From contig CASHTG010000021.1 of NCBI GenBank assembly GCA_949357655.1, forward strand, positions 434,001 to 498,000: DNA of 64,000 bases, read 5' to 3'. The stretch comes from Parascedosporium putredinis (Eukaryota; Ascomycota; Sordariomycetes; Microascales; Microascaceae). This document shows positions 9,932-23,580 of this stretch, piece after piece. A program made the translations under genes and the position numbers. Under the pieces are notes generated by a model. That model had not been told where the DNA came from and searched no databases. It worked only from the letters and a program-made list of their open reading frames with translations. Position 1 is the stretch's first letter. Each line of letters opens with the position of its first letter.

Positions 9932-11081
9932 AACATCTCCGCCGTCTCTCCCCTCGCACCACGCCCTCTCTCCCATTTCCCCATTCCCATCCCCCGTCGC
10001 TTCCCCCCTTCTCCCCAAAAGCCCCGAAGACCACCACATCGTGGCGGCGAGACAAAATGTGGGGGCATATGGGGCCGGTCTGCTGTTTCCATCTTCCACT
10101 CCCCCACACTCACCTCGCTTCCGAGCGGTTGGTTCTGCGATGATGGCGTCTTCTCTTGGTCATGGGCAAAGACTCACTCCTTCGAACCGGTGTGCCAGGG
10201 GCCCTCGCCCTCGTACAAGCACGGTTCGATAGTCGGGAGTGCGCTAGACACGGATTTCTAGAATCGACGCTTTTACGAACATTGACAGTCCCTCCAGGGG
10301 AAAGACTGTCTCGTGAGCAACATACTTGCACACTAATCACTTGACAAAGACTCGGGTCGGACAGTTCAGCTCATTGCGGAGGTTATCAAATGGTTCGCCG
10401 GCTTTTCCCCGCAAGCGACTCTGCAAAACAAACGGGTCGGACGTCGCAACACCGTACATCCCGCCGTCGCACTCTGCTACACAAGCAGGAAATTGCCATC
10501 GACGACACGGCACTAAAATGAAAAAAGAGCCGATCTGACGGGCGAACCGCTCCAACCATACCTACAAATTCACGGGTTCGCCAATTTCCTCGCCAATTTC
10601 CTTTCAGCGTATCGTATCATTCCGAGCCGCAGGCCTGGGTTTTTTCCTTTCTTATCTTCTCTTTTTCGGTTACGCGCTCTTCCGCCTCCCTTCCTATTCG
10701 AGCGTGGACAAATGTCATTCAGCACGGAAAGAGGTTCGAGGTTTTCTGTTTTCTCTTCTCACGTTTTGGTTGGCGCCTTCCCCCTTCCCCTTCCCTGCTC
10801 GAGGCGGTCCATGTCATGTGGTTGGTGGTAAAGTCTTTGACGCGTTCCTTGCGGGAATATCATCCCTCCCTTCCCAGCAGGGCCAGGGGGCCAAGTGTTT
10901 GGTACGCGGGTGGGAGCGCGCGCTTTGACCTCCCTAGCGTGGTCCGGGGAATCGTGGCCGGACCGCTAGTCGAGGGGGTGCGAGTCTACCAACAAGGGTT
11001 AAAAATCATCAAGAGTGCAAAGCAAAAGCCTCTGACAAGCTCGTGACCAAACAAGCCCTGGCTCGAAGAGCATCGAGCTCA

Positions 11082-11099
11082 GGGAGGGGAGGGGAGGGG
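11082..11099 (+). other. G-quadruplex motif
   Basis: Four runs GGG, GGGG, GGGG, GGGG separated by single A bases. One-base loops make this a very stable type if single-stranded. Confidence 0.7.
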
Positions 11100-14000
11100 A
11101 ACTGCAGAGCTCGGCTTCTTCGATTCGGCGTGACTAAAGCAAGTCAGCACGGCTGGACGTACACGATTCTTGCTTTGAGAGGCTCTACTTGTGGTGCTAG
11201 CAAGCACGCTAGGACTACGCCTGAGGCCAACTCACACGCGCTTTCTCTCTCTCCTGACGGATCGTAGTGGCTTTCGTATCCTCACACCCTACGAGTTCTC
11301 TTATGAGATGGATTTATCACTGCCCTGTCGGATACTGCGCTGCTTACCCTCTCCGGCAAAGGTCTATGTACGTGTAGGGAGTCCTGTCGCGTCCCAGTTC
11401 CTCGACTTTCTAGTTCCCTCGCGTTTGGACGTGCGAGTCGGCACTTGGGGGCGCATTTTCTTCCTTTTTTTTTTCTTCCTCTTTTTTCTCGACCTGCGTT
11501 GCAGACCCGTCCTGTCTCGCTGCACCCCAGATCCAACCCTCCGCTTTTCTTCCTGCCACGGCACCTTTGTTGCGGGCGTTGTCTGGCGACGATGGAGGAT
11601 GGGACTGGCTTCTCTCAGCCATGGCCCAAGCGAAGGTGTTTCTCGAACGGCAACGAAATGGAGGATCGCCTGGTCTCGCACCGTTCCTGTCCTGCTTCTC
11701 CTGCGTGTAACACGGACGGAAGACATTTTCACATGCCTGCCAGAGTCGCTTGATAGGGCCAGAAATGAGGTGGAAGGGATGACCCCAGTTGAGTGGCCAC
11801 TGACAGCTTAAGCGTCCGCCAGACGAGACCCACTCGTTATAACTTGTTCCAGCTTCGCTCTGACAACGCTAGGGTGTTGCTGCTGGCTCAATCACCGCTG
11901 AACAGAATCAAGGCCCTGGCAGACAAAAGGCTTGCTCGTATCCAAGAGAAATGGAGGCGGGCGTGATTCTAGAACTCGCACACTGCACCGTGCGTTTCTA
12001 GACGCCCTCCCTCGGGGCCCAAGATACTATCCATGAAGCAATAGCAAGACCTTCGCGATGATATCTTCACTCCCAACTTGTCTCGGATACGTGCTCGACG
12101 GGACAGGACGATCATCATCACTAATCCAAGAGTCGACTCCTCTAGCTCTCGAGGAGGGAGGGCAGAGGCTTGCACCGGTGCGTCATGCTTGTGACCAAGC
12201 CAGTCCTTCCCCCTTGCCACCGTCAGCCATATGCCTATACTTTGTAGCTGGCCCCCGTCCCCCGTCCCCAGTGCCATGCAGCGGTGGTTAGCGTTGGCTC
12301 AGTCCCCAAATCCTTCTAGAAGAAGGTTGAGCTTGCCATGAGGTGGTTGCACACTAAAACGCACTGGCGTCACTCTTGTTCAATAAAGTTGGAACAAGAG
12401 GCACCACTAGTTTCGTCAAACAACGTAGATGTAGTCTAGCTCAGGCCTGAAGAGATGGAAGGAAAAAGCAAAATGGCGTACATTTGAACGTGGCGAGCCC
12501 GGCCAGTGCCCCGGGCCTCCATCAAGATCAATCCATAAACGGATTGCATGTTCCATTGAAAAAAGGAGGCAGATGCACCACTCACGAGCCTGGCGCTCCA
12601 TGGCGCTCTCCTCCGTCTTTTGTGCCGTCTCTTGGCGAGGCGACGACGGCCACGCCCTGAAGCCAGTATTGACGCCGGTGGTTGACCGGCTCCTCCCCAT
12701 CACACCCTCTCCTGTGGCTCATGCTCGAGAGAACCCGACGGCGTGTCTCAGCTCAACTCTCGTAAAAAAGCTGCAAAGAGTTTCGCATCAGGCCCGGGAC
12801 TCGTGGCCGCGCCACATGTGTGGAGATTTTGATTTTGTTCTTCTCAATCGGCACACCCTCCATCTCTCTCACGGTCGGGGGGGCTATTGTCATAGTTCAC
12901 GGGCTGCTTCCTAGCCTAGCGCGCCAGAGCGAAAGAGGAAATGGCCGAGGGAGAAGGAGGAACATTGAAGCCTGTCGACAATGGCCATGTCACGAGATCC
13001 TGGGTTGATGCAGTGTGGGGCCGATAACACTCTTCAAATGTTCTTTCGTAATTTTGCTAGCGGGGGCAATGGGCTTCTTCACCTTCCAGAACGGACGTCA
13101 TGTTTCCCTTTGGGGTCGCCGGCATTCGATCCACAACTGATGGAGCCTTGATCAGGGCCGTCGTCGGTCGTAATCTCGAGATGGATGGGTGTGCGTGCAA
13201 GAGTCAAGAAGGTAAGAAGGCAGGAAGGGCAAAGAGGAAATAAAAATCTCCGTGCTTGCGCTAGATCGAAGAAAGATCCTCGAGGATTGCTGCGAGACAG
13301 CTGTTCAGGGGATTCGGCCCCACGCACATCGGGCACGACTCCAAGACCAAGCATCGATGCTTGTACATCATGTCCTCGTAGTTCCAGCAGGCCGGCAGAT
13401 GAGTGCGCAATTAGGCATGCATAAAGAGGGAGCATGGCTAATAGATTTGCCGCCGGTATACTCATGAGAGGAGCGGAGTGTTTGGGAGTAGCTTACAAGT
13501 AGATGATGGAAAGGACATCAAGGGCCCTGGTGAGATTCTAACGGACACGCCAGAGCACTCCCATGTTCGTGGATCCATCCATTCACTATAATTTTCTCCA
13601 TCTGCACCAAAAGTCCAGAGGCAGGACCGAGCTAACGCCCGACTTTGCTGAAACGGCAGAAGCAATGGGTCGGTGGAGACGGTGTTGCTCTTGGACTGGA
13701 GGATCGTAAGCAAAACCAGATGGGTCTGTCAAACATGCAATTATTTGGAGGTGTGGAGGTTCTCTCGACGTCCAAGACGCCAGACGAGGCATTTCGCATG
13801 ATGGCCGCCCCAAAGTTCATCCGCTCTCGCGTCGGGCCTTCCCACTCCCGCGTTTGCGCCCTCGACAAGACCCTGGAGATCGCGACGACACCTCAATTAT
13901 GAAGTCCAAACGCCCCGGCGTCTTACTGCTCCACTCATCGATGGATCACCAAGTCGCAATAGAAACGGGGAGTGAAAAGGGGGGCCGTGAGATGCCAAAG

Positions 14001-17000
14001 CTTAGACAAAGAGACTTGATCACATCTACCTCCGCGTGCGTTGCCATCACCGATCGCTGGCCGTCAGTCGGGCGAATTGAGTGGATCCAGAGATGGAGAG
14101 CAAACATGGCATGATGGAGAGAGTGCTGGCTGGTGTATAATGAATCCTTCTAAACCTTTGATGCTTCCCCATATGATGAAACATCCAGCACGGAGGCATT
14201 TTTGGAAACCACGCACTCCGCAGTCGCGCCCTTGTCCTTGCCCGGCTCCGCTTCACACACTCGCACGCGCGCTTCGTCGCCCCTCGGACGAGGGGAGTAG
14301 ACTTTAATGCATTCGACTTGGTTGTCCGGGTCAGTTCCCGGGCTATGACTTCCTCTTTCGTCCATTCTCGCAGCCTCGAGATATTTGAAATACCCTCATG
14401 GACAGGCCAGAGGAGGGATGAAGGGAGAGAAAATAGAAATATCACAAAAGACAACGCCCACGCCTCTATTGCACGCCTCGATTGCGCGCATCACGCACAG
14501 GGCTGGATTGGGACCTTGAGCCTCTTCCCTCATGTTTGACTTTGGATCACCCCGTTACTGCCTCCTGCACAGACACGCACACACGTCCACGATGACCCAG
14601 ACACGGCGACGTCGCATCACGCCCGGCCTATATCACGCCTCCCCTAGCATCGCCCGGCACACTTCCCAAAGGGAAACGAAACTACCAGACTTTTTTTCTC
14701 TCGTTTGGCTTCATCACACGGGTCACCTTTGACTCCAGTCGGTGGCCTCGGTTATCTGAACGGGCCGCCGGAGGAGCGGAGACCAAAGAAAGACGGTTCC
14801 CGACGAAGGACCTGGGAGGCGGCGGCGGGCGGGGAGGAGATTAACGGGGGAAATGAGCAGAACCCAAGATCGTGGATATTTGAGATTGAATAATAGATCC
14901 AAATCTTAAATAATGCATACCTGTCGCTGCAAGAAACCCCGGGACGCCATCTCGGATGCCGTTTTCTTTGGTAGCGAACGGCCGGCGCTTCCGCCCATCA
15001 TGCCCGCCGACGGGCCAATTCATCCCCGAAAGTGGTGGCAGATGGCATTCCATCGAACCAGCCAGCTCTCGTGCCAAAAGATGATTGCATAAACTTGAGC
15101 GTACTGCTATCACCAACTCACTACTAGACCCTTCCCCTTTCGTCAATAAGTGATTCAGGAAACAGCCCAGACGTGATGAGGCGCGCCCCTGAAATTCCAT
15201 CACACGTACGCGTCACAACTCCCGAAGCCTCCCTCCCCTCTCAAGAGAAATCACATCTCAGAACCCAATGTGCAGAGTCCGGTAACGGAGAATAATCCGC
15301 CGTCACCTCTTTATCTCTCTTCTAAACGTCCTCTTATTCTCTCCTCTCAGGCCATCACATCAAAGCCATGCACACCGAGGTATGCCCATCATACCTGCGA
15401 CTCATTTTCTGGCACACACACATACATGACAAACACACATCCCCATCCCCGGCCCGCTGCCCACGCGCCCACAATGATGCGCCCACGTTGATGCAACGTC
15501 GATCAGCCCGATTTGGCCCAGCCCGCCACGCAAAACGCAGTCAAGACCACCCGGTGAGCCGAGCGATAAGCGGGAGTCAGGGATCGGAACGGCGCGCGAG
15601 AAATGTCCCATTCTGGACTGCGGGTTTAGTCTTTTTATCTCTTCTCATCTTTTTTTCTTCCCCGTCCTGCAAGTGTGCGGCGCGACGAGAAAAGATCTCA
15701 TCATGTCATGCTTCCATTTTTTGGTTTCGAGGCCAGGCTCGGCGAGATATCGGTGGACGGACTTGTTTTGACGTCGCAACCGAACCGACGGGAAAGCCAC
15801 AACCAAACAGTTGGCCTCCCTGATGACCAAGTTTGGTTGCACCACTCCCCTCCTTTTCCAGAAAAAGACACTGCGGATGAAGCCATAGCGTAGATAAAAC
15901 AGCAGGGAAGAAAGAAACAGAAAAGAGAAGAGCTAAATGCGTCTTGGAGGGTAAGCCATGCCGGCATAGTTTGGGTCGATTTCTCACCCCATCGCCGCAT
16001 CCGGGTATCAATGTCTGCACGCCCCGCTGCCGACGTCGGAAGGGCCTTTCTTGCAGTTATATCTTTGTATGAGCTTACCAACTATCGCTCATTCGGCCCG
16101 CCTGCGCGGTAGAAAACCATGGAAAGCAAAACCCCTCAAAAAAAAAAAAAAAAGACCAGATGACTATTATGCGTGCTGTCGTTGGCTCGTAGTACGATGA
16201 TTCATTGTTGGCAGTGGTCAGCGAGCGAGGAACGGATGCGACCGTGACGCTGAGGGGATCCAGAGATGTCGACCCTCCGGATCGGAAGCGGGCGTGTCGG
16301 TTAAGGCTGGTAATGCCCTCTTCCCGAGTGGTTTGCTCAAATCGTGGGAATGGAGCGCGGCCGCAAAGTAGAGGCCGATGAAGCTTTGATGAGAGGCTTA
16401 CCTGGCGGGTGGTGTTTTTTTATCGGACGCCCTCCCGCTTCGGGTGATCTACTGGTCTGCGGAATCCGTGGCGATGTTGTCTATTTCCACGCCTTGAACC
16501 TATACGTCTTGTTTCTTGAGGACCACAGCGCGCTCTGAAGCCAACGTTGGGTGTTGTAGATCTTGATTTCTCTCATATTGCAACATCTCCAGATCGAGGT
16601 GGAGAGGTTAGTTGGTTCGCGCTGCGGGCGTGAAAAGCTGTTATACCTCCAAAGGAGGGTTTAGGGAGCCTCTAAGCGTAGATTGTATTAGCCAGTGGGA
16701 CCGTTTCCATCAAACTTGGTTGAGACTCACAGGCTCTCCGTTTCCTCCTCTCTCTCTCCCACATTTACTCCGAAAGACGGGCCCCAGAGTCCGTAGCACC
16801 GAGCGGCAGCCGTCCTAAATAACCGTGCCCGACCCCGCTCTCCTAGGCCCGTCCGGGCCCAACGAGAAGGTTCATACACCCGGACCCCTCCCCCTCTTCC
16901 GGCCAAGACCAAAGCGATCCTCCGCTTCTCACAGGCCCCGACGGCGCTAGTTCCCGCCTGACCCCGCACCTGCCCCACCTGCGGTCCGCACCGGAGCTAA

Positions 17001-17519
17001 CCCGTGCTGAAGCGGCCGTGTGGGAGGAGGAAATCGGGGCCGGGAAGCGGTCATCTGTTTTCCTCTGTGGGGGTTTCTTTCTTCATTTCAGTTTTTTTCT
17101 AGGGGTCTCCGTTCCGCCTGTGCTCTCACGAGAGCTCCAGCTCGAATTAGGTAGGTAGTAGTTGAGGACGGGAAGGGAAAAAAATATAAATCTCGGCAGT
17201 GGTGGGGAGGCGTGCCATGATAATGCGGCCAAGCAACATCTCGCACGCGACCAGATGATAGACCCGAGAGCTCTCATGCCTCTCTACACGGCTCGGGGCT
17301 CTCTAGCTGAACCGTCCACCCACCCTCCCCGCTACAGCCCACGCGAAACCCCCAAATCCCAAAGCCCGCAAACCTCTCCTTCTCGTGATCACTGTTTCCC
17401 TCTCCATCTCCCGCCCTTTTTTTTCTGCCTCATATTGTCTCGGGGCCGGATGCTCTTCGTCCCACGATCACGAACCCAGAGGCTTGTCGTGTATGCGCTC
17501 CCCCACCTCAGCGAGTGCG

Positions 17520-17542
17520 CCCATTCCCCACTCCCCTCCCCC
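17520..17542 (-). other. G-quadruplex motif on the minus strand
   Basis: Plus strand shows C runs of 3, 4, 4 and 5 with loops ATT, ACT and T; the minus strand therefore has four G runs. Confidence 0.55.
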
Positions 17543-19807
17543 TTTGATTCCTTTTCAATACGGCCTCGTTCGCAGATTAGACCTGCACACGCCTGCATGC
17601 GTGGGTCTACGACCAGAGGCACGTGGGATCTCGAGGAGGACCGAGGGGAGAGGGGGAATGTAGAAGGAAGGTGGCTATTGGGATTCCGATGGCGCGGGTT
17701 CGTCAGCACCCGGCCCGATCACTCCTATTACGCATGGAGAACGGGGACACAGGAGGATGAAGCGTGACGCTCCTCTTGCCTCATACAATATCTTTTTGGC
17801 TTGGGAGCGAGGAAGGGGGGGGCCCAAAGACAAACGTGCTCTCCTCGTACGCCATCGTACCACTCCTCGTGCTTCACGAGGTAGAAGAAGAAGAGGAAGA
17901 AAAAAGGTCCACAATAGTCAGCGGCTGAACATTCGTACTACGAGCTGATCCTCCAGCCCATCCCTCTCTCTTCCGCCCCATTTCCCCGTCTGACTGCTCT
18001 GCGCTTCCCCTTGCCTGCTTCTCATCTCGGATATCAGCGCCAAACCGCCATCTACGTAGTGGTGAGGGAGAGAGACAGTGTCTCACCGCCATCGAGCTGC
18101 CGGATCGGTTCATCTTCCCACCAGTAGCGAAGAAGAAAACGTCGTCAGACCTCCAGGGCTGCGTCGAAAGGACGGACACCTTGAAGAAGGAGGATGGTAC
18201 GGGGGTTTACGGGAGTGGTTCGTCTGATTCGCGAAGTGTACGATATCATCATTCATCGTTTTTGTGTCCTGTTCACAAGGGGTTCTGGGGGTGTGTGGTG
18301 AGCGTAGGGCGGTACTCGGGCAAAGAATAGGCACCTATTCTTTTATTTCTCTCCCGGAACCAGGTGGGGGTGTCTGGCGCGCTTTTCCTAACTCCTTTAT
18401 CCCCCTTCCACTTCTTTTGGGTCAAGTCATGGGTACGGCGGGAATAGATTACGGACCCTACTTGCAGTGACGATGGGACCGGCACATCGCTGGCAGCGTC
18501 TACAGTCTAGAATGACCTCGCGGGGGCAGCCCAGTCCTCACGATCCGCTTCCCCGGAAGGCGCAGCATCATCCGCTGGCCCCATACCCGATAGGCTCCTG
18601 TGCTTACGGTGAGAAAAAAAGGAGTCGAAGAAGAACACAAATACCCCAGGCTGGAGGAGTTGGTGGAGGGGGCGGCCGTTGAGGCGCTGACAGGCACCCG
18701 GTGAAGATTGATATATCCATCCAAGGGAGCACAAAAGACGTGTAAGGGGGCGTAATTGTCCCATTTTTAGGGTTGGCTTTCCCGTTTAGCCTACCAATTA
18801 ATCCCCATGCCCCCGGGCGAACAAAGAACATGGGACCACTCCAAAGCAAAAAGACAAAAACCCGCTGCTACTGGCCCTGGCTATGAAAGGGGAGGGGGGC
18901 ACTGGCCGGGGGCGCGGAACACACGCTGTCCGCGACATGCTCAGGTGGCTCGCTGGGCCGCAGCACGTTCGCTTAGCGAGAAATGAGCAGGCCGAAAAGT
19001 CATTCGGGTCCTGCGTCATCCGAGGGCTTGGAAGAGAGATGGAGCACTAAAGACAGAGAGACAGAACCCCGTGTTCGGCGCCTACATGTACAGCCTGTTG
19101 CGAAATTACCGGGCGCAACTATAGAACCGTGGCTCGGCGCAGCCCTCCTCGTACGCCCCCATCCATCTCTCTTGTTTCCCTCTATTCTTCTTTTTTTCCA
19201 CTTACAGCGCTCCCGACCTTCTAAAGCGAGGCCGACCACATGAGCCATCCGCCTGGAAGAGAGGGGGAGGGGGTTCGAATCCCCGCTCGGTTAACTACCG
19301 ATGGAGGGGGCAGGAGCTTGCTCTAGGCCCCGGTCCGCGGTGCCGAAATGTCTCATAATCTCATTCCTTGGAGAGGGGAGGATAACGCGCTCGGAAGAGA
19401 AGGAAGGTTTGTCGTGGATTCTTCGTGTCATCAAATCGTGCTCCCGGGCATCACTGGGTGGGCAAGGTGAGGGCGCTGACGATGCGCCCCGACAAATGCC
19501 AGCAAGTCGGTGTAATTGTGATACACTACAAAAACGTCATCTTCCTTTCGCATATGCCCTTCAACAACGCTGTCCTCTGATCGCTCGATACGCCACCCCT
19601 TATACTACCGCGTCTATGCCTATAGACTATCTAGGCCCCTCGCAGCGTAGACCTCCGGGGTGATCCTCGGCGAAGATCCGGGGAGTAGATCGCTCCCCGC
19701 GTATCGTATAGGTTCAGTCCTGTTGCCTGAACACGGGTACGACTTCTAGAATAGGCCAAGCAAACCGACCAAGATGAAGGAGGGAGGGTAAAAGTAAAAT
19801 TCCTTAT

Positions 19808-19818
19808 GGTTAGGGTTA
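19808..19818 (-). repeat. Telomere-like motif, site 1
   Basis: GGTTAGGGTTA on the plus strand; the minus strand reads TAACCCTAACC, nearly two telomere units. Confidence 0.6.
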
Positions 19819-20209
19819 AGAAGGGGTTTGTTGGCTAAGTTCGTCCCGCACCCCCTCCTCCTTTCCCTTTCGTTAGCCATCTCCCCGCTCTCCCGTCCGT
19901 CCGGGCCGGCCGGAAGGGGTTGCGTTGGCCTTTCTCAGCCTTTGACCTCTCTGCCTTATCCCTCTATTCCTCCTTCCTTTTTTTCGGCCCCTCAGCGGCG
20001 GTTCTTGTATCAGGCAGATCTTCCCGACCTCGCCGCGACCCGCGGTTCCGGGTTTCGGTGAGGAGGGTCATGGTCACGAGGAGAGGAACGGGGCGGGTAT
20101 GGGATGTATAAGTTTGAGAATTAAGGGACCGGTGGACAAGGGTGGAGGAAAAGGGTTCAACCAGGGGCACGGAGGAGGGGCGTGGCGATTATCAATTGAT
20201 GGTTTACGA

Positions 20210-20228
20210 GGGAGGGCGGGGGCGGGGG
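20210..20228 (+). other. Strong G-quadruplex motif
   Basis: Runs of 3, 3, 5 and 5 G separated by single bases (A, C, C). It directly precedes the polypurine block 20280-20530. Confidence 0.75.
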
Positions 20229-20279
20229 CGGAGGCGCGGAGACGGACAAGTAGAATGGGGGAAAGGAGCCGCGCTGTGG

Positions 20280-20530
20280 AAATAGGAGACGAAACAAGGG
20301 AGAAAAAGAGGATAATGGGGTGAGAACAAGAAGAAGAAGAAGAAAAGAAAAGAAAAGAAGTATGGCCGAAATAGAAAGCGGAGCCGAAAAATAGAGAGCC
20401 CAGGAAGTGGGACGAAACGAAAGTAAGGAAAGGGGACAAGAGCAGATGAGTGGACGGAAGAAAGGCTAGAAACAGATTGGGCGGCGAGACAGCGAGAGAG
20501 AGAAAGGGGGAGAGAGGGCGACGGGTGGAC
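20280..20530 (+). repeat. Polypurine block with AAG/AAAAG repeats
   Basis: About 250 bases of almost only A and G on the plus strand, including GAA repeats and (AAAAG) units at about 20329-20359 and GAGAGA at about 20491-20516. Such tracts can form triplex DNA. Confidence 0.7.
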
Positions 20531-20953
20531 GTCAATTGATGTTTCAAAGCGAGCGTGTGTGGTTCTCGTGATGTTTCAACGGCACTGAGCAACTGAGGAC
20601 GGGCCCGCGGTGGTGGTGTGGGGTTCCGCGTACGTTGAGCCGGGCGGCCCCTCTTTTTGCCTTTTTTGCGCCAGACCTTTGCACCCCTTGAGCCACCAAA
20701 AACATCCAAAACGAAGGAGGGTGCCCTGGGTATCTGGGCATGTAGGATTGCAGCATCACAAGACCAGTCACTCGCGGGACGCACTGGGCATATCCCGCCC
20801 GGGCTCCCCTTGGCCGTCAGCCTTGTGGTTGGACGAGAGTGGACGTTTGTGTGCCAGACAGCAGCCCACCCCCGCCAGGAACGAGTGGGTGTAGCGGGTG
20901 GACGTATCATTTTGTCTTGTCAGCAATCTCGAGGGAAGGGCATCGTGCAGGAT

Positions 20954-21040
20954 ATGTGTGTGGTGCGAGTGTGTAGGTGTGTAAGTGCGCGCGAGAGAGA
21001 GTGTGTGTGTGAGTGAGTGAGAATTTGTATGTGTGCGTGC
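20954..21040 (+). repeat. GT/GA microsatellite
   Basis: Runs of TGTGTG, GAGAGA, GTGTGTGTGT and GAGTGAGTGA. Confidence 0.75.
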
Positions 21041-21554
21041 TCCCCCATTGTATCGGGGTTAAGGAGGAAAGAGGGACCGTATGAGGCGGACAGAGTGTAG
21101 GGCTTGGAATGGTATCGTCGCTGGAGAGTGGAACAAATGAGTTCCACGCCACACCGCACGCACGCCAACTCTCCACGTGGGAAGTGAACCGCCAGCACGT
21201 TGGATGGTTCATGGAAACGGGCGTACGTTGGCATACGGCAAAGGGATCATCAGGGCGCACACATGGGCGCCCCCAGGGCTGCAGAGCGTAGATCCCGTGG
21301 CTCTCGTGCGGGTTGGCCCATTCTTTTCATTCTTGTTTTTCCCATTCTTCTTTTGCGCAGAGCCGGGCATCGTGATGGGAGTTCAATGGCACCATAACTT
21401 CTGCTTTAGGGGCCTTGCACGACAGTTGGCGAGTCTTTTGTTTAACAACAGAGGGTGAATGACGAAGAAAGAGGGTTTAATTTGTGACTAAAGGTATGCC
21501 CCGGCCTTACCTTTCCTCCCTCAATCCGGGAGAAGGGAACCGGGGGCTGGAAGC

Positions 21555-21584
21555 GGAGACGGAGACGGAGACAGAGACGGAGAC
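21555..21584 (+). repeat. Hexanucleotide repeat (GGAGAC)5
   Basis: Five GGAGAC units; the fourth reads AGAGAC. Confidence 0.85.
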
Positions 21585-22139
21585 CGGAGAGTGGAGGAGG
21601 GGGCGGGTCTAGAAAGAAAGGGGAGGGGGTTCGACCACTCAACCCATATTATCTCCTTCACCTTCTGGAGGCGATTCGGCATTCATGTTATCGATGGATA
21701 ACCACACTCAGAGTCCTCTGCGGCCGTAAACCAAGGAAATCTCTTGCGCGGGTGGGGCCTGGTTCTACCATGAGTGAAGAAACGTTGTGTAGCGTTGCCG
21801 TGTCTCGTAGAAGATGGGCCACCGGGCGCTGAAACAAAAGGGACTTCAGCTGCCGGGATGGGGGTTGTCACCAAAAGCTGACACATGACTGGAGAGGTGA
21901 CGGGAGAGCCAAGGGTGTTTACAGATATGCTACCCAGCCTTCTGAACGCCAAAAATTGCCCTATTATTGAGTATCAGAGCGGTGCAATCTACCAACGCCA
22001 ACTGACACCCGCATGGGACTATGGATAGACAGGTCCACGGAGGTATGTGAGAATGCATCGCTAGGGATCGAGTTCCTAGACACAAGACGCTCTCTCCACC
22101 ACTACGAAAGGGAGCAGGTCATTACTTCTTACGTTCACA

Positions 22140-23260
22140 CCTAAGCGGAAGGTTGGATCTTCTGGTGACGCCTGCTGCTTGGCTTACACTCCCACTGGGC
22201 ATCCGCGTTATCAAAACCGGACCAATATTGCCACCGGCCAACAACAAAGAGGTACTTTTCAACCAACAAATCAGAGGCTATTCAACGCCACATCCAAAAG
22301 ACAAGGGAAGGGATGGAATGAGTTTAAGAGAAAAGGCCCGCCCGAACAATCGGAACCGGTCCGAAGATGTTTGGAACGATCAGCAGCCGACCTTGACCCT
22401 CAACCCGAGAAAGATCATACCCAAAGACTTGCCCCTACTTTTCCACATCAACCCTCTACCAATACCCTCCAACCCCCTACCTAGCCACTACACAGGAGTC
22501 CCAAAGCGTTGCGAAAAAGCGAGCTGTGAGTGGCTGGTCAGCTCACTCTGCCCGGCGATCCCTTTAGCCTAAAGCGGGGACGAGGGCGGAGAGTGAGGCG
22601 GAGGGAAAAGGGGGAGGGTGCGCGTCTTGCGACAGTCGCCCACCAAGAGCGTGAGGGTTCGCGGTTGAGGGAGGGGGAGAGAGCAATCCTCCGACCGGTG
22701 TCTCATGGGGCGTGTCTTTAATCGCTAGGCGAGCTCATCGATAAAGGGGAAGCTCAGATCTTGGGCTGTGTGCGGTGGATGATCTTGGGAATTTGCGGGG
22801 CGGGCATGGGACTAGAATATAATTGGCGTCAGGGTGCGCAGGAGATGTAGAAAGTGTGTTTTGTTCTTCATATCTTCTGGTGAGGGCAGAGGGGACAACG
22901 GTTCAACAAAGGATGCGTAAACTAAAGGCCACAGAAACCCTTGATATAACAAACCAAGGGTAGGCGTTGATCACCCTAGGGCTAACAGCAGGTCTCAAAA
23001 ATATGAGGCCCTAATCGTGTCTAGCCTTTATATCTAGCTGAGAACATGTAGTTTGGTTTTAATAAGTTTAGACACTACTTCAAACACCTCAAAAAGCAAC
23101 CAGAAGAATATATGTAGGATAGGTGTGGATGAAACAACGCCTCTAAACCGCCAAACCTACCACCTCCATGCTAAACACCAAACCCTAACCCCAATAAACG
23201 GTAGTCGATCTAGGAAACTCTCATCACTGATAGTCAACTCCTCCAGTCCCTCTAACCATG
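22140..23260. other. Compositional island, possible transposon relic
   Basis: Base use differs from both sides: 22180-22530 is A-rich on the plus strand and 22880-23250 is AT-rich with words such as CTTTATATCTAGCTGAG. Two overlapping ORFs (22153-22572 and 22179-22484) are free of the low complexity seen around them; the second includes QNRTNIATGQQQRGTFQPTN. No transposase, reverse transcriptase or terminal repeat is recognised. Relic of a mobile element or of a gene is a guess. Confidence 0.2.
23181..23191 (+). repeat. Telomere-like motif, site 2
   Basis: AACCCTAACCC on the plus strand, followed by one more C. Confidence 0.6.
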
Positions 23261-23545
23261 GCAGGAGATGGGAAATCAAATCTCGCCGCCCCAAACTCCC
23301 CTTACACCGCATCGCTCCTCCCACATGCCCTCCCGCATCTCACAAAAGCAGCATAAAGACCAATCTTCAAGGCCGCTCCGCCCGCCCCTCCTCCCCGCGG
23401 ACGGGCTCAGCCGGGTCGTTGATCACCCTTATACCCCGTACTTCGTATCCGCAGCCTACCAGCACGAACATAACATTGATATGTTGCAGCGCCAAGAGTA
23501 GGCCACTTGCTCTCTCCACCGACGTCCATCTCTTCCATTTTCAAA

Positions 23546-23548
<3 letters not shown>

Positions 23549-23577
<29 letters not shown>
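23549..23577 (+). repeat. (TC)14 microsatellite
   Basis: Uninterrupted TC dinucleotides, 29 bases. Confidence 0.95.

Positions 23578-23580
<3 letters not shown>

Larger units (their letters stand above)
9932..19200. other. Gene desert, part 1: no gene seen
   Basis: ORFs here are short or low-complexity and unrelated to known families (longest 11191-11811, no motif). C-rich and T-rich tracts alternate with unique sequence. Notable items are the G-quadruplex motifs at 11082-11099 (plus) and 17520-17542 (minus) and a poly-A run near 16138-16153. Confidence 0.55.
19201..22139. other. Gene desert, part 2: purine-rich, no gene seen
   Basis: Contains a G-quadruplex motif, a polypurine block, GT and GGAGAC repeats, a telomere-like motif and a short hairpin at 19679-19699 (CGGGGAG, 7-base loop, CTCCCCG). 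The 278-codon minus ORF at 20074-20910 is a by-product of the polypurine strand. Confidence 0.55.

Noticed and set aside
19200..19294. tRNA-like T arm (GGTTCGAATCC) with a plausible acceptor 3' strand at 19271-19294
   Set aside because: No matching 5' acceptor strand, D arm or anticodon arm could be built upstream, with or without an intron.
20074..20910. 278-codon minus ORF
   Set aside because: It lies on the pyrimidine strand of a polypurine block, where stop codons are rare; product is Ser/Leu/Pro/Phe low complexity.
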